This document shows positions 14,706 through 22,315 of a stretch of 35,580 bases of DNA, piece by piece. A program made the position numbers and the translations under genes. The DNA is taken from positions 1 through 35,580 of the forward strand of contig CAYYLF010000007.1 in the NCBI GenBank assembly GCA_964472425.1, read 5' to 3'. Source of the DNA: RUG11867 sp964472425 (GTDB taxonomy: Bacteria; Bacillota_I; Bacilli_A; RF39; UBA660). Positions within the stretch are counted from its first letter, which is position 1, and every line of letters begins with the position of its first letter. Below the pieces are notes generated by a model. That model made no database searches. It was not told where the DNA came from and saw nothing but the letters and a program-made list of their open reading frames with translations.

Positions 14706-14740
14706 TTGCAAAAAAGTTGCACTTTGTTGCATTTGCAACA
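14706..14740 (+). promoter_or_regulatory. Operator candidate upstream of nrdD
   Basis: TTGCA occurs at 14706, 14717, 14727 and 14733. The last two belong to a perfect palindrome TGTTGCA-TT-TGCAACA (14725-14740). The first three repeats are spaced 11 and 10 bases, one helical turn. They lie 22 bases upstream of a TATACT (14762-14767) that lacks a good -35. It does not match the NrdR box as I know it. Confidence 0.5.
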
Positions 14741-14797
14741 ATTAAAACATCAAAAAGGTGTTATACTTGAACTACAAAAAATATAGGAGGAAGTAAA

Positions 14798-17062
14798 ATG
14801 AAAGTAATTAAAAGAGACGGAAAAAAAGTCGATTTCAATGGCGAAAAAATAGCAGTAGCCATCCGAAAAGGCTTTATAAATGCCATCAGTAATGTGGCTT
14901 ACACCGAAGAAGACCACAACAAAGTTTACAACAAAGTCATCGAAGACATCGAAAGAGAATTCGACGCGGACGCGGAAGTACCTATCGAGCATATCCAAGA
15001 CCTCATCGAGAAAGAATTGAAAGACATGGGTTATATTGCCATATACGATTCTTTTTCGAGTTATAGATTTCGAAGGAGCGAATCTCGCAAAGCTTTCCAG
15101 AATCGTCAACATAAATTGATGAAAGCCATCGAAAACCTCTCGTTGAAGACGGCCCTCGAAGAAGATGCCAAACGAGACAATGCGAACGTCGATGGCAATA
15201 CTCCGATGGGAACGATGCTCCAATACGGAAGCACCCTTTCTCGCGAATTTGCCAAAAGTTACCTCATGAGTGACCGCGTCGCCGAAGCTCACGACAAAGG
15301 AGAAATCTACATTCACGATATGGACTTTTTGCCGATGGGGACGACGACTTGCTGCCAAATCAATCTGGACAAATTGTTCACTCACGGATTTTCGACCGGG
15401 CATGGGCACCTTCGTCCGCCTAAAGACATCATGAGCTACGGGGCACTCGCCGCCATCGCCATCCAATCGAACCAAAATGACCAACACGGCGGCCAAAGTA
15501 TACCGGCTTTCGACTACTACATGGCCCCAGGTGTAAAGACGACCTTCAAAAGAGAATTCAAGCAAGCTCTAAGCGAATATTTGGACCTCTTGGACGATTC
15601 TAAAAAGGTCGACTTCGACAAAGTAATAAAGAAAATAGATAGTCTTACTACGATAGACTTCGACATCAAAGAATTCTCCGAATTCTATGCCAAAGATGCC
15701 GAGTTAAAAAAGATTTTCACCAAAGCTTACGACACGGCCATGAAAAAGACCGACCGCAAAACTTACCAGACGATGGAAGCGTTCATTCACAATCTGAATA
15801 CCATGCATTCTCGAGCAGGTGCCCAAGTACCTTTCAGTTCGATTAACTTCGGCACCGATACCTCGTTCGAAGGCCGAATGGTCACGAGGAATTATCTCTA
15901 TTCCTTGGACGCGGGGCTAGGGAAGGGTGAAACGCCGATATTCCCGATTTCCATCTTCAAAGTCAAAGAAGGAGTAAACTACTTCAAAGAAGACCCCAAT
16001 TACGACCTATTCCAATTGTCGTGTAAAGTTTCGGCCAAGAGGCTCTTTCCGAACTTCGCTTTCATCGACGCTCCGTTCAATTTACAATACTACAAGAAGG
16101 GTGACCCGAACACCGAAATCGCTTACATGGGTTGCCGCACACGCGTCATAGGAAACGTCGCCAATCCGGACAAAGAAATTGCCACGGGCCGTGGTAACCT
16201 TTCGTTCACTTCGATTAATCTGCCTCGCCTTGGCATCAAACACGGAATAGTGACGAACGAAAAAACGGACCTCGAGGGATTCTACAAAGAACTCGACGAA
16301 AAAATCGATTTGGTCAAAGACCAACTCTTAGAAAGATTCAAGATACAATGCAGCAAGAAGATGCGCAACTTCCCGTTTTTATTGGGAGAAGGGTTGTTCA
16401 TCGATAGTGAAGACTTAGGACCAGACGACGACATCACGCCGGTCCTCCGAAACGGCTCTCTAGCGATGGGATTCATAGGGCTAGCCGAATGTTTAACTGC
16501 TCTCATCGGTTCCCATCACGGCGAAAGTGAAGAAGCGAGAAAACTCGGATACGAGATAATCAAACACATGCGCGAAAGATGCGACGAGCTTTCGAAGGAA
16601 TACAAACTGAACTTCACACTCATTGCTACGCCAGCAGAAGGATTATCGGGAACATTTGTCGGAATAGACCGTTCGATTTACGGTTCCATTCCTGGTGTCA
16701 CGGACCGAATCTACTATACGAATTCGTTCCACGTACCTGTCCATTACGACATTTCGATAGTCGATAAACTCAAAATAGAAGGTCCATACCACGCTTTGAC
16801 GAATGGTGGCCACATCTCGTACGTCGAGGTCGATGGCGACACGGTCAACAACCTCGAAGCCTTCGAAGCCATCATCCGTTGTATGCACGACAACAATATC
16901 GGCTACGGTGCAGTAAACCATCCGGTCGATAGAGATCCAGTATGCGGATACACGGGTGTAATTGGAGACGTTTGCCCGGGATGCGGCAGACGCGAATCGG
17001 AAGGAATTCCGATGGAAACACTGGACAACATTCGCACGGAATGCGGAAGTTGCCAAAACTAA
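14798..17062 (+). CDS. nrdD: Anaerobic (class III) ribonucleoside-triphosphate reductase
   Basis: Oxygen-sensitive glycyl-radical enzyme that makes dNTPs in anaerobes. 754 residues: N-terminal ATP cone (about 1-90, V-I-K-R-D-G-K-K-V-D-F), a glycyl-radical barrel with H-D-M-D-F and C-C-Q-I-N-L, and the C-terminal radical loop V-C-G-Y-T-G with the radical glycine at G717. A four-cysteine zinc site follows (V-C-P-G-C and E-C-G-S-C at the end). AGGAGG precedes the ATG. The first gene of an operon with a small NRDD protein and the activase nrdG. No aerobic reductase lies in the window. Confidence 0.96.
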   Translation: MKVIKRDGKKVDFNGEKIAVAIRKGFINAISNVAYTEEDHNKVYNKVIEDIEREFDADAEVPIEHIQDLIEKELKDMGYIAIYDSFSSYRFRRSESRKAFQNRQHKLMKAIENLSLKTALEEDAKRDNANVDGNTPMGTMLQYGSTLSREFAKSYLMSDRVAEAHDKGEIYIHDMDFLPMGTTTCCQINLDKLFTHGFSTGHGHLRPPKDIMSYGALAAIAIQSNQNDQHGGQSIPAFDYYMAPGVKTTFKREFKQALSEYLDLLDDSKKVDFDKVIKKIDSLTTIDFDIKEFSEFYAKDAELKKIFTKAYDTAMKKTDRKTYQTMEAFIHNLNTMHSRAGAQVPFSSINFGTDTSFEGRMVTRNYLYSLDAGLGKGETPIFPISIFKVKEGVNYFKEDPNYDLFQLSCKVSAKRLFPNFAFIDAPFNLQYYKKGDPNTEIAYMGCRTRVIGNVANPDKEIATGRGNLSFTSINLPRLGIKHGIVTNEKTDLEGFYKELDEKIDLVKDQLLERFKIQCSKKMRNFPFLLGEGLFIDSEDLGPDDDITPVLRNGSLAMGFIGLAECLTALIGSHHGESEEARKLGYEIIKHMRERCDELSKEYKLNFTLIATPAEGLSGTFVGIDRSIYGSIPGVTDRIYYTNSFHVPVHYDISIVDKLKIEGPYHALTNGGHISYVEVDGDTVNNLEAFEAIIRCMHDNNIGYGAVNHPVDRDPVCGYTGVIGDVCPGCGRRESEGIPMETLDNIRTECGSCQN

Positions 17063-17094
17063 AAAATTAGCGAGTTAGAAAAGGAGAAAAAATT

Positions 17095-17271
17095 ATGAAA
17101 AATCAAAATGCTAACAAATTAGTAGGAGAAGGAGTAAAATTCGAGAGAATTAGAAGAATAACTGGTTACCTCGCCGGAACAGTCGACCGCTTCAACAATG
17201 CCAAACGAGCCGAAGAAAAAGCCAGAGTTAAGCACTCACTCGAAGGTCTCGAGTGCGAGAAGGCAGCCTAA
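17095..17271 (+). CDS. Small NRDD-type protein between nrdD and nrdG
   Basis: 58-residue ORF with AAGGAG upstream, 32 bases after nrdD. Its core E-R-I-R-R-I-T-G-Y-L-A-G-T-V-D-R-F-N-N-A is the short 'anaerobic ribonucleoside-triphosphate reductase' peptide (NRDD, PF13597-like) found as a separate small gene beside nrdD in many Firmicutes. K-R-A-E-E-K-A-R-V-K-H follows, then a tail with a single Cys. Its role is not established. The real nrdG starts 8 bases after its stop, so coupling is likely. Confidence 0.85.
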   Translation: MKNQNANKLVGEGVKFERIRRITGYLAGTVDRFNNAKRAEEKARVKHSLEGLECEKAA

Positions 17272-17278
17272 TCGCGCG

Positions 17279-17830
17279 ATGAAAATTAGACTTGCGAGTC
17301 CCCTCCAAAGTGACTCTGTCGTCGATGGAACGGGCATTAGAACGGTCATCTGGACCCAAGGATGTTCTCACGCTTGCCCTGGCTGTCACAACCCCGGAAC
17401 ACACGATTTCTCGGGAGGTCGAGAATTTGACCTCGAAGAAATCGAAGCCGATATTGACGCCTTAGTCGGCCAAACCGGCATCACATTCTCGGGCGGAGAC
17501 CCTCTATATCAAATAGAACCGGTCATAGAACTGGCCAAATACATCAAAAAAAAGAGATTGAACATATGGGTCTACACCGGCTTCACCTATGAGGAAGTTC
17601 TCAAAATGAAAAAAGGACCCGAACTATTGGCTCAAATAGATGTCCTCGTCGATGGAAAATTCGAGTTATCCAAGCGGTCATTGGACGCTCCCTTTAGAGG
17701 TTCTACCAATCAACGCATCATAGATGTTCCGGCCTCTTTAAAGAACGGAAAAGTAGTTCTCAAGGAAGACCTCATGAAGAAGAAAGACCTTTCGCCTCTA
17801 TATCGCAAGGCCGAAGATATATACGTATAG
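17279..17830 (+). CDS. nrdG: Anaerobic ribonucleotide reductase activating protein (radical SAM)
   Basis: Radical-SAM activase that creates the glycyl radical on NrdD. 183 residues from ATG 17279. The cluster motif C-x3-C-x2-C is C29-C33-C36 (C-S-H-A-C-P-G-C). It is preceded by D-G-T-G-I-R-T-V-I-W-T-Q-G and followed by the SAM-binding G-I-T-F-S-G-G-D-P-L. An apparent N-terminal extension starting at 17198 reads through the small NRDD gene in another frame and has no family similarity, so it is excluded. No close ribosome binding site is visible, which fits translational coupling with the small gene upstream. Confidence 0.94.
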   Translation: MKIRLASPLQSDSVVDGTGIRTVIWTQGCSHACPGCHNPGTHDFSGGREFDLEEIEADIDALVGQTGITFSGGDPLYQIEPVIELAKYIKKKRLNIWVYTGFTYEEVLKMKKGPELLAQIDVLVDGKFELSKRSLDAPFRGSTNQRIIDVPASLKNGKVVLKEDLMKKKDLSPLYRKAEDIYV

Positions 17831-17856
17831 CTCACTACTAAAGTGAGTTTTTTTCG
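17831..17856 (+). terminator. Intrinsic terminator of the nrdD operon
   Basis: Stem CTCACT/AGTGAG, 5-nt loop, run of seven T. Confidence 0.88.
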
Positions 17857-17915
17857 TCATGATGGCAATTTTAAATCTTTTTATTGATGCATAAATCTCT
17901 CGAACTTAAAAAAAA

Positions 17916-17994
17916 CACATTGAAAATGTGATAAAATCTAATAAATTGTGACCTTTTGGCCTTCTCAATTGTTATTATAGTGAAAGTACTTTCA
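17916..17994 (+). promoter_or_regulatory. Control region of the ECF sigma operon with two palindromes
   Basis: CACATT-GAA-AATGTG (17916-17930) and a perfect 14-base palindrome TGAAAGTACTTTCA (17981-17994), the second just after a TATTAT/TATAGT-like -10 and just before the AGAGGTG ribosome binding site. Position suggests an operator or autoregulatory promoter; no confident -35/-10 assignment. Confidence 0.35.
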
Positions 17995-18008
17995 AAAGAG
18001 GTGAAAAA

Positions 18009-18473
18009 ATGGATGCAGATTTTACGAGAATATATGAGCTATACTATGAGGACATATATTACTACATATATAGCTATACTCTAAACTCGACAGAATCTAA
18101 AGATATTCTTCAAGAGACATTTTTAAAACTATATAAAAACATCGAAGATTTACCCAACGACGATATACAAATAAAGAAGTGGTTGATGAGGGTAGCGTCG
18201 AATCACTCGAAGAATTATTTGAAATCGTTTTGGCATGTTCGCACGAAAACCTTATCGAATGAAGAACTCAATCATATTACTTCCAAAAACGAGGAAGACA
18301 TCTTCGATATCTTGCAAAAAATGAACAAAAAATATAGAAAACTTTTGTATTTACATTATTACGAAGGCTTCGACATTAAAGAGATTGCGAGCATTCTCAA
18401 TTTGAGTGAATCGGCCGTAAAAATGCGGCTTTCTCGGGCAAGAGTAGTAATTAAAAAAGAAATGGAGAGATAA
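18009..18473 (+). CDS. ECF-type RNA polymerase sigma factor
   Basis: 154-residue sigma-70 family protein with only regions 2 and 4, the ECF arrangement. Region 2 (about 1-70) shows I-Y-Y-Y-I-Y-S-Y-T, S-K-D-I-L-Q-E-T-F-L-K-L-Y-K-N-I and K-K-W-L-M-R-V-A-S-N. Region 4 (about 95-152) ends in the helix-turn-helix E-I-A-S-I-L-N-L-S-E-S-A-V-K-M-R-L-S-R-A-R. AGAGGTG precedes the ATG. The next gene starts one base after its stop and encodes a membrane protein, the typical partner arrangement. The signal is unknown; envelope stress or peptides are usual for this type. Confidence 0.92.
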   Translation: MDADFTRIYELYYEDIYYYIYSYTLNSTESKDILQETFLKLYKNIEDLPNDDIQIKKWLMRVASNHSKNYLKSFWHVRTKTLSNEELNHITSKNEEDIFDILQKMNKKYRKLLYLHYYEGFDIKEIASILNLSESAVKMRLSRARVVIKKEMER

Positions 18474-18474
18474 G

Positions 18475-19281
18475 ATGAAAGATTTTGAGAAAAATTATAA
18501 GAACATGATAAACAAAATAAAGACATCAAAAATAAAATTGTCGTCGAACGATGCGGATGAAATTAAAAACTCGATTTTAAATTCTAAAGATAAATCTACT
18601 TTTAAGCTAAAATACGCTTTTATTATTTTGATTGCCTTCATAATTGGGTCGACTGTCGTATATGGTGAAGACCTCATAAATCTGTATAAAGAATACTTTG
18701 TCAAAAAAGTGACATATAAAAACGAAGATGGTAGTACTAACACACAATACGAAGGCTATTTTAGAGACTTCGTTGAAATACCAAATCCCAACCCGTATAG
18801 TGACGACGACATCGGAAAATATTTCACTTATGAGGAAATAGAAGAAACTTTGGGAATAAAAATTCTTAGAAATCCAAAGATTGAAGAAAACAGTTTCGAA
18901 TTATTTAAATTGGAGTATGATGATAAAAACCAAGTTGCTCGTATTTGTTTTAATCGATACCCACCTAATTTATTGGGAACCGGTGCAGGAGAAATTGGTT
19001 ATAGTTTTTCGCTTTCGACACAGTATGCAACCGAAGAACAAAGAGAAGAGGCTAATCTTAAAGTGGGAGAATTAAGAAAACCTGTTATGTATCATATTGA
19101 ATCGTTAGATACCGATGCATACATAATTGCCATAACTATGGAAGGAGTCGATACCAATTATTACATGACTTACGCTCATTCTTCTTTTCCTTATGATGGT
19201 ATCTTATATGGAGTGGAACTCGAAAAATTCGGTTATAAAATCGAAGATTTCTATCCCATTTTGGAATCACTCAGTTATTAA
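18475..19281 (+). CDS. Putative membrane-bound partner (anti-sigma) of the ECF sigma factor
   Basis: 268 residues with a ~42-residue cytoplasmic N terminus, one membrane helix (about 46-63, Y-A-F-I-I-L-I-A-F-I-I-G-S-T-V-V-Y) and a ~200-residue extracellular domain rich in Tyr, Glu and Asp, with E-I-P-N-P-N-P-Y-S-D-D-D-I-G-K-Y-F-T-Y-E-E. I recognise no zinc anti-sigma motif (H-x3-C-x2-C). The role as anti-sigma factor is inferred from the one-base spacing to the sigma gene and the topology. The extracellular part could be the sensor. Confidence 0.7.
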   Translation: MKDFEKNYKNMINKIKTSKIKLSSNDADEIKNSILNSKDKSTFKLKYAFIILIAFIIGSTVVYGEDLINLYKEYFVKKVTYKNEDGSTNTQYEGYFRDFVEIPNPNPYSDDDIGKYFTYEEIEETLGIKILRNPKIEENSFELFKLEYDDKNQVARICFNRYPPNLLGTGAGEIGYSFSLSTQYATEEQREEANLKVGELRKPVMYHIESLDTDAYIIAITMEGVDTNYYMTYAHSSFPYDGILYGVELEKFGYKIEDFYPILESLSY

Positions 19282-19311
19282 AGACTGAAAAAACAATATA
19301 AAAACCGCCAG

Positions 19312-19340
19312 GATTAAACTCTTGACGATTTTTTATCTCG
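19312..19340. terminator. Bidirectional terminator between convergent genes
   Basis: Imperfect ~12-bp hairpin (about 19314-19337) with T-rich tails on both strands, between the anti-sigma gene (plus) and the 40-aa membrane protein (minus). Confidence 0.55.
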
Positions 19341-19455
19341 TTACGATTAAATAATAGACGACAGATCCGACAAAACTTAACAACATAGCCGCGAACATAA
19401 ACCAAACGAATATTTTTGTTCCCAAATCTGACTTCTTCTTTGCTTTATAAGCCAT
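19333..19455 (-). CDS. 40-aa single-span membrane protein, DUF4044-like
   Basis: Short ORF with AGAGGTG before the ATG. The protein has a basic N terminus (M-A-Y-K-A-K-K-K-S), then one membrane helix (about residues 14-37, I-F-V-W-F-M-F-A-A-M-L-L-S-F-V-G-S-V-V-Y-Y) and ends in T-R. Size, lysine-rich start and W-x-M core resemble DUF4044 proteins of Firmicutes, whose function is unknown; the similarity is by eye. TATAAT lies about 25 bases upstream on the minus strand. It is alone on this strand and convergent to the sigma operon. Confidence 0.65.
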   Translation of the reverse strand: MAYKAKKKSDLGTKIFVWFMFAAMLLSFVGSVVYYLIVTR

Positions 19456-19542
19456 CTTTTTCACCTCTTAGTAAGATAATTATACTAAATTATTCATAAA
19501 AATAAAAGACCTAAATATGATTAACTAGGAGAAAATACAATT

Positions 19543-20112
19543 ATGAAACTTTTAAAAAATAATTTCCTAGTAAAATTCGTAGTCGCATTATTTTTTATAG
19601 GAGTACTCGTAGGCGTCGGCTTCTACTTTGCCTACAAACCCGATTTGACGGGGCATATGGAAGTTTTCAAGGGGCTAATCACCGCTGGCCACCAAAACAC
19701 CTTTTTATCTTCCATAGTTATCATATCCGGGATATTCGTCCTTTCGGTATCCATCTTGGGCCTTCCGGCTATTCTTTTCTATGTCTTCTATGAAGGGTTA
19801 TCCATCGGCTACACGCTCGCAACCTTCTTGTTCCTCTACCATTTAAAGGGCGGACTATTTTATCTACTTTTCTTTCTCGTATCCAAACTCGTCTTCATAC
19901 TCATCATGTTCTACTTCGTAATCACTTCTCTTCGCTACATAGCCAAGTTTCTAGATTATTTCTTCTCGAAAAACAGAGAAGAACTCTACAAGACGATAGT
20001 TTATCATTTTTATAGATTTGCCATCGTTCTAGGAGCAACTCTCGTAAACTGTGTTCTAATATACTTCTTTGCCAACAGCATTATCGGACTCTTCATCGCT
20101 TTAATCGGATAG
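19543..20112 (+). CDS. spoIIM: Stage II sporulation protein M
   Basis: Integral membrane protein of 189 residues with five or six predicted helices. SpoIIM forms the SpoIIDMP complex that drives septal thinning and engulfment in the mother cell. Family features are the N-terminal helix F-V-V-A-L-F-F-I-G-V-L-V-G-V-G-F, and the central S-I-L-G-L-P-A-I-L-F-Y-V-F-Y-E-G-L-S-I-G-Y-T. AGGAGA precedes the ATG. SpoIID and SpoIIP are not in the window. In B. subtilis spoIIM lies near xerD; here xerD is 5 kb away on the other strand. Confidence 0.88.
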   Translation: MKLLKNNFLVKFVVALFFIGVLVGVGFYFAYKPDLTGHMEVFKGLITAGHQNTFLSSIVIISGIFVLSVSILGLPAILFYVFYEGLSIGYTLATFLFLYHLKGGLFYLLFFLVSKLVFILIMFYFVITSLRYIAKFLDYFFSKNREELYKTIVYHFYRFAIVLGATLVNCVLIYFFANSIIGLFIALIG

Positions 20113-20121
20113 AAAAAACTC

Positions 20122-20151
20122 TTCGTATGTGATATAATCTTTACATACGAA
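20122..20151 (+). promoter_or_regulatory. Inverted repeat around the mnmA -10 box
   Basis: TTCGTATGT (20122-20130) and ACATACGAA (20143-20151) form 9-bp perfect arms that enclose TATAAT (20133-20138). A repressor bound here would block the promoter. Read as DNA symmetry rather than an RNA hairpin, because the left arm should lie upstream of the transcription start. Confidence 0.5.
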
Positions 20152-20164
20152 AGGGATGACTTTT

Positions 20165-21274
20165 ATGGCCAAAGGTAGAGTAGTAGTAGGCTTGAGTGGG
20201 GGAGTAGACTCCTCCGTCGCGGCTTACCTTTTGAAAGAAGAAGGCTACGACGTAATCGGACTTTTCATGCGCAACTGGGACTCTATGCTCAATAACGACA
20301 TCGAGGGCAATCCGAACGATGGCCCCATCTGTCCACAAGAACAGGACTATAACGACGCCAAAGCCGTCGCCGAGCACTTGGGAATAGAATTACACCGCGT
20401 CGACTTCATCAAAGAATACTGGGACGACGTCTTCACGTATTTTCTCGACGAACTCAAAAAAGGCCGTACCCCGAACCCCGACTTGATGTGCAATAAATAC
20501 ATCAAATTCGACCTATTCAAAAAGGAAGCGAAGAAACTGGGCGCAGATTTTATTGCGACCGGCCATTATGCTCGTATTGAAAATGGTCAACTCCTTCGCG
20601 GTTTAGATGACAATAAAGACCAGACGTATTTTCTTGCCCAAGTTCCGCGCGAAAACTTTCGCGAAGTTCTCTTTCCCATCGGACACCTTACCAAACCGGA
20701 GGTGAGACGAATCGCTCTCGAAACGGGTATCCCCGTCGCCGAGAAAAAAGACTCGACCGGCATTTGCTTCATAGGAGAACGCAATTACCAAAAATTCTTG
20801 CATAACTATTTAGCTCCCAACCCTGGCGACATCCTTGACGTCGCAACCAAAGAAAAGATAGGGGAGCACACTGGACTCATGAACTACACCATCGGGCAAA
20901 GGAGAAACGTCGGCTTATCCGGCCACAAAGATAAACATTACGTCGCAGGAAAAGATGTCGAGCAAAATATCCTCTACGTCGCTTTCGGCGAAGATTCCGA
21001 ATATCTTATGAGTGATGCTTGCACGATATCATCTGTAAACTGGCTAAGTGACAAACGCCCGACCGAATGTACCGCAAAGTTCCGTTATCGCAGCAAAGAT
21101 GTTCCCGTAAAATTGATGAAAATTGACGACAACAACTACCGCGTTATTTACGAAGGCCAAACATCCGGAGTAACTCCCGGCCAAGCCTGTGTCATCTACG
21201 ACGGCGAAGAATGTCTCGGAAGTGGAATAATCGACGAAGTATACAAAAACGGCGAAAGACTTTGGTATCTCTAA
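20165..21274 (+). CDS. mnmA: tRNA-specific 2-thiouridylase MnmA
   Basis: 369 residues, normal length. It adenylates and thiolates U34 of tRNA Lys, Glu and Gln. PP-loop G-L-S-G-G-V-D-S-S (9-17), catalytic Cys109 in N-P-D-L-M-C and Cys201 in S-T-G-I-C-F-I-G, followed by the Y-T-I-G-Q-R-R-N-V-G-L-S-G region. The start at 20165 is chosen over 20156 because AAGGGATGA is the ribosome binding site. With trmR and trhP1/2 this gives two separate wobble-uridine pathways in the window. The transcript probably ends at a hairpin made by the gene's last bases. Confidence 0.96.
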   Translation: MAKGRVVVGLSGGVDSSVAAYLLKEEGYDVIGLFMRNWDSMLNNDIEGNPNDGPICPQEQDYNDAKAVAEHLGIELHRVDFIKEYWDDVFTYFLDELKKGRTPNPDLMCNKYIKFDLFKKEAKKLGADFIATGHYARIENGQLLRGLDDNKDQTYFLAQVPRENFREVLFPIGHLTKPEVRRIALETGIPVAEKKDSTGICFIGERNYQKFLHNYLAPNPGDILDVATKEKIGEHTGLMNYTIGQRRNVGLSGHKDKHYVAGKDVEQNILYVAFGEDSEYLMSDACTISSVNWLSDKRPTECTAKFRYRSKDVPVKLMKIDDNNYRVIYEGQTSGVTPGQACVIYDGEECLGSGIIDEVYKNGERLWYL

Positions 21275-21285
21275 GTCTTTTTCTT
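21255..21285 (+). terminator. Intrinsic terminator of mnmA
   Basis: AAAGACTT/AAGTCTTT stem whose 5' arm lies in the last codons of mnmA, followed by T-rich sequence. Confidence 0.65.
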
Positions 21286-21303
21286 CCAAAAGTCAAGTTT
21301 TTG

Positions 21304-21333
21304 TTGACAACATAGTGTCTAGTGGAGTAAAAT
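21304..21333 (+). promoter_or_regulatory. Promoter of the HTH regulator gene
   Basis: TTGACA (21304-21309), 18-bp spacer, TAAAAT (21328-21333). GACA-N6-TGTC (21306-21319) overlaps the -35 and could be an operator. Confidence 0.65.
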
Positions 21334-21364
21334 GAAATTGTAAAACTAAAAGGACGGTATACAT

Positions 21365-22141
21365 ATGAATAAATTGAATGAAATATTACAAGAATTGGGG
21401 ATTTCCAAGGTAAAACTTGCCAAATATCTAGGTGTCTCTCGCCAGATGATTTATAATTATTTGGACCTCGAGAGTCTAAATAAATGGCCAAAAGAAAAGA
21501 AGATGCTTTTGTTCAAACTTCTCGATATTGAAGATGGCAGCGATCGAGCTTTAGAGAAAATCAAGATTACTTCCGAATATATCATGGGCGTCGAGAACCG
21601 TTTGAACCAAAGTATCAAAGATACCATCGAATTGGACGACATGGGCGACCTCAAAAAACTCAAGAAAGAAGAACAACAGCTGTTCTCCGACATCACCTAC
21701 ATCGTCAAAGACAAACTCACGGATGATTACCATCACGAAGAGAGTGTCACCATCTTGACCTACTTGCATCACGTCTTACAGTCGATGGATAACGCACCGG
21801 AAGTCAAATATTTTCTAGCCTATCTGAGTAAAATGCTTGGCTTCACGAATCCGAGCGAGTTCAAATTCAACGAAGACAAACAGTTCATCTTCGAAGGTAT
21901 AGTTCACTCTGCTGTTTCACTTTACAGCCACGGAGGCGCTACGAAGAGCAAAGTCTTAAACTCGCATGCTAGATTTGTCCAAGAAGTAGAAGCCAAAAGA
22001 GAAGAGAAGTTATCTCGCACTCAACAATTGAACACGGTAAAGATTCAAGCTCTAAGAGAGTTAGGATACACCGAAATAACCCAAGAAAATGCAGCCGAAG
22101 TATTCGAGCGAATCGCCGATATAGAAGCAAGAAAAGTGTAG
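21365..22141 (+). CDS. HTH-type DNA-binding protein with a long helical C-terminal part, unknown target
   Basis: 258 residues. The N terminus is a Cro/C1-like helix-turn-helix (residues ~5-28, L-G-I-S-K-V-K-L-A-K-Y-L-G-V-S-R-Q-M-I-Y). The remaining ~200 residues are charged, mostly helical (K-K-L-K-K-E-E-Q-Q-L-F-S-D) and soluble; there is no recognised ligand domain. It has its own promoter and AGGA ribosome binding site. Phage repressors have similar N termini, but no phage genes are nearby. A structured RNA candidate starts at its stop codon. Possibly a host regulator of RNA or membrane genes; I cannot say more. Confidence 0.75.
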   Translation: MNKLNEILQELGISKVKLAKYLGVSRQMIYNYLDLESLNKWPKEKKMLLFKLLDIEDGSDRALEKIKITSEYIMGVENRLNQSIKDTIELDDMGDLKKLKKEEQQLFSDITYIVKDKLTDDYHHEESVTILTYLHHVLQSMDNAPEVKYFLAYLSKMLGFTNPSEFKFNEDKQFIFEGIVHSAVSLYSHGGATKSKVLNSHARFVQEVEAKREEKLSRTQQLNTVKIQALRELGYTEITQENAAEVFERIADIEARKV

Positions 22142-22315
22142 GGGAGGGGGCTTTACAGTCGATGGAGGCTGAGTCAAGCGAATGACGTTAGCCATAACAT
22201 CCAAATCCCACCTAGCCTACTGGAAAAACGACGAAAAAAGAAGTAGGGGAACACTTGTCGAGAAAAGACTAACAAATGATAAACTGAAGGGCCACAATTA
22301 AAGTCCTTTTTTTGT
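22141..22315 (+). ncRNA. Structured RNA candidate downstream of the HTH gene
   Basis: Starts around the HTH stop codon and ends in a terminator (stem AAGGGC/GTCCTT, 22288-22308, then seven T). A G-rich 5' segment (about 22145-22155, ending in GGCTTTA) can close with TAAAGTCCTTT near the 3' end over ~11 bp. Inside are CAGT/ACTG, GGCT/AGCC and GTCA-AGCGAA-TGAC, nested in order. There is no ribosome binding site or ORF. Whether it has its own promoter or is the 3' UTR of the HTH mRNA is unclear. The class is not identified; raiA-motif RNA is one possibility I could not verify. 6S, SRP, RNase P and tmRNA hallmarks are not visible. Confidence 0.5.
22288..22315 (+). terminator. Terminator ending the structured RNA candidate
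   Basis: Stem AAGGGC/GTCCTT (one G-U), 10-nt loop, run of seven T. Confidence 0.7.

Noticed and set aside
14750..15565. 271-codon ORF on the minus strand
   Set aside because: Entirely antisense to nrdD, whose product is certain. No ribosome binding site and no family resemblance.
17198..17278. N-terminal extension of nrdG
   Set aside because: It is the small NRDD gene read in another frame. Family members start at M-K-I-R-L.
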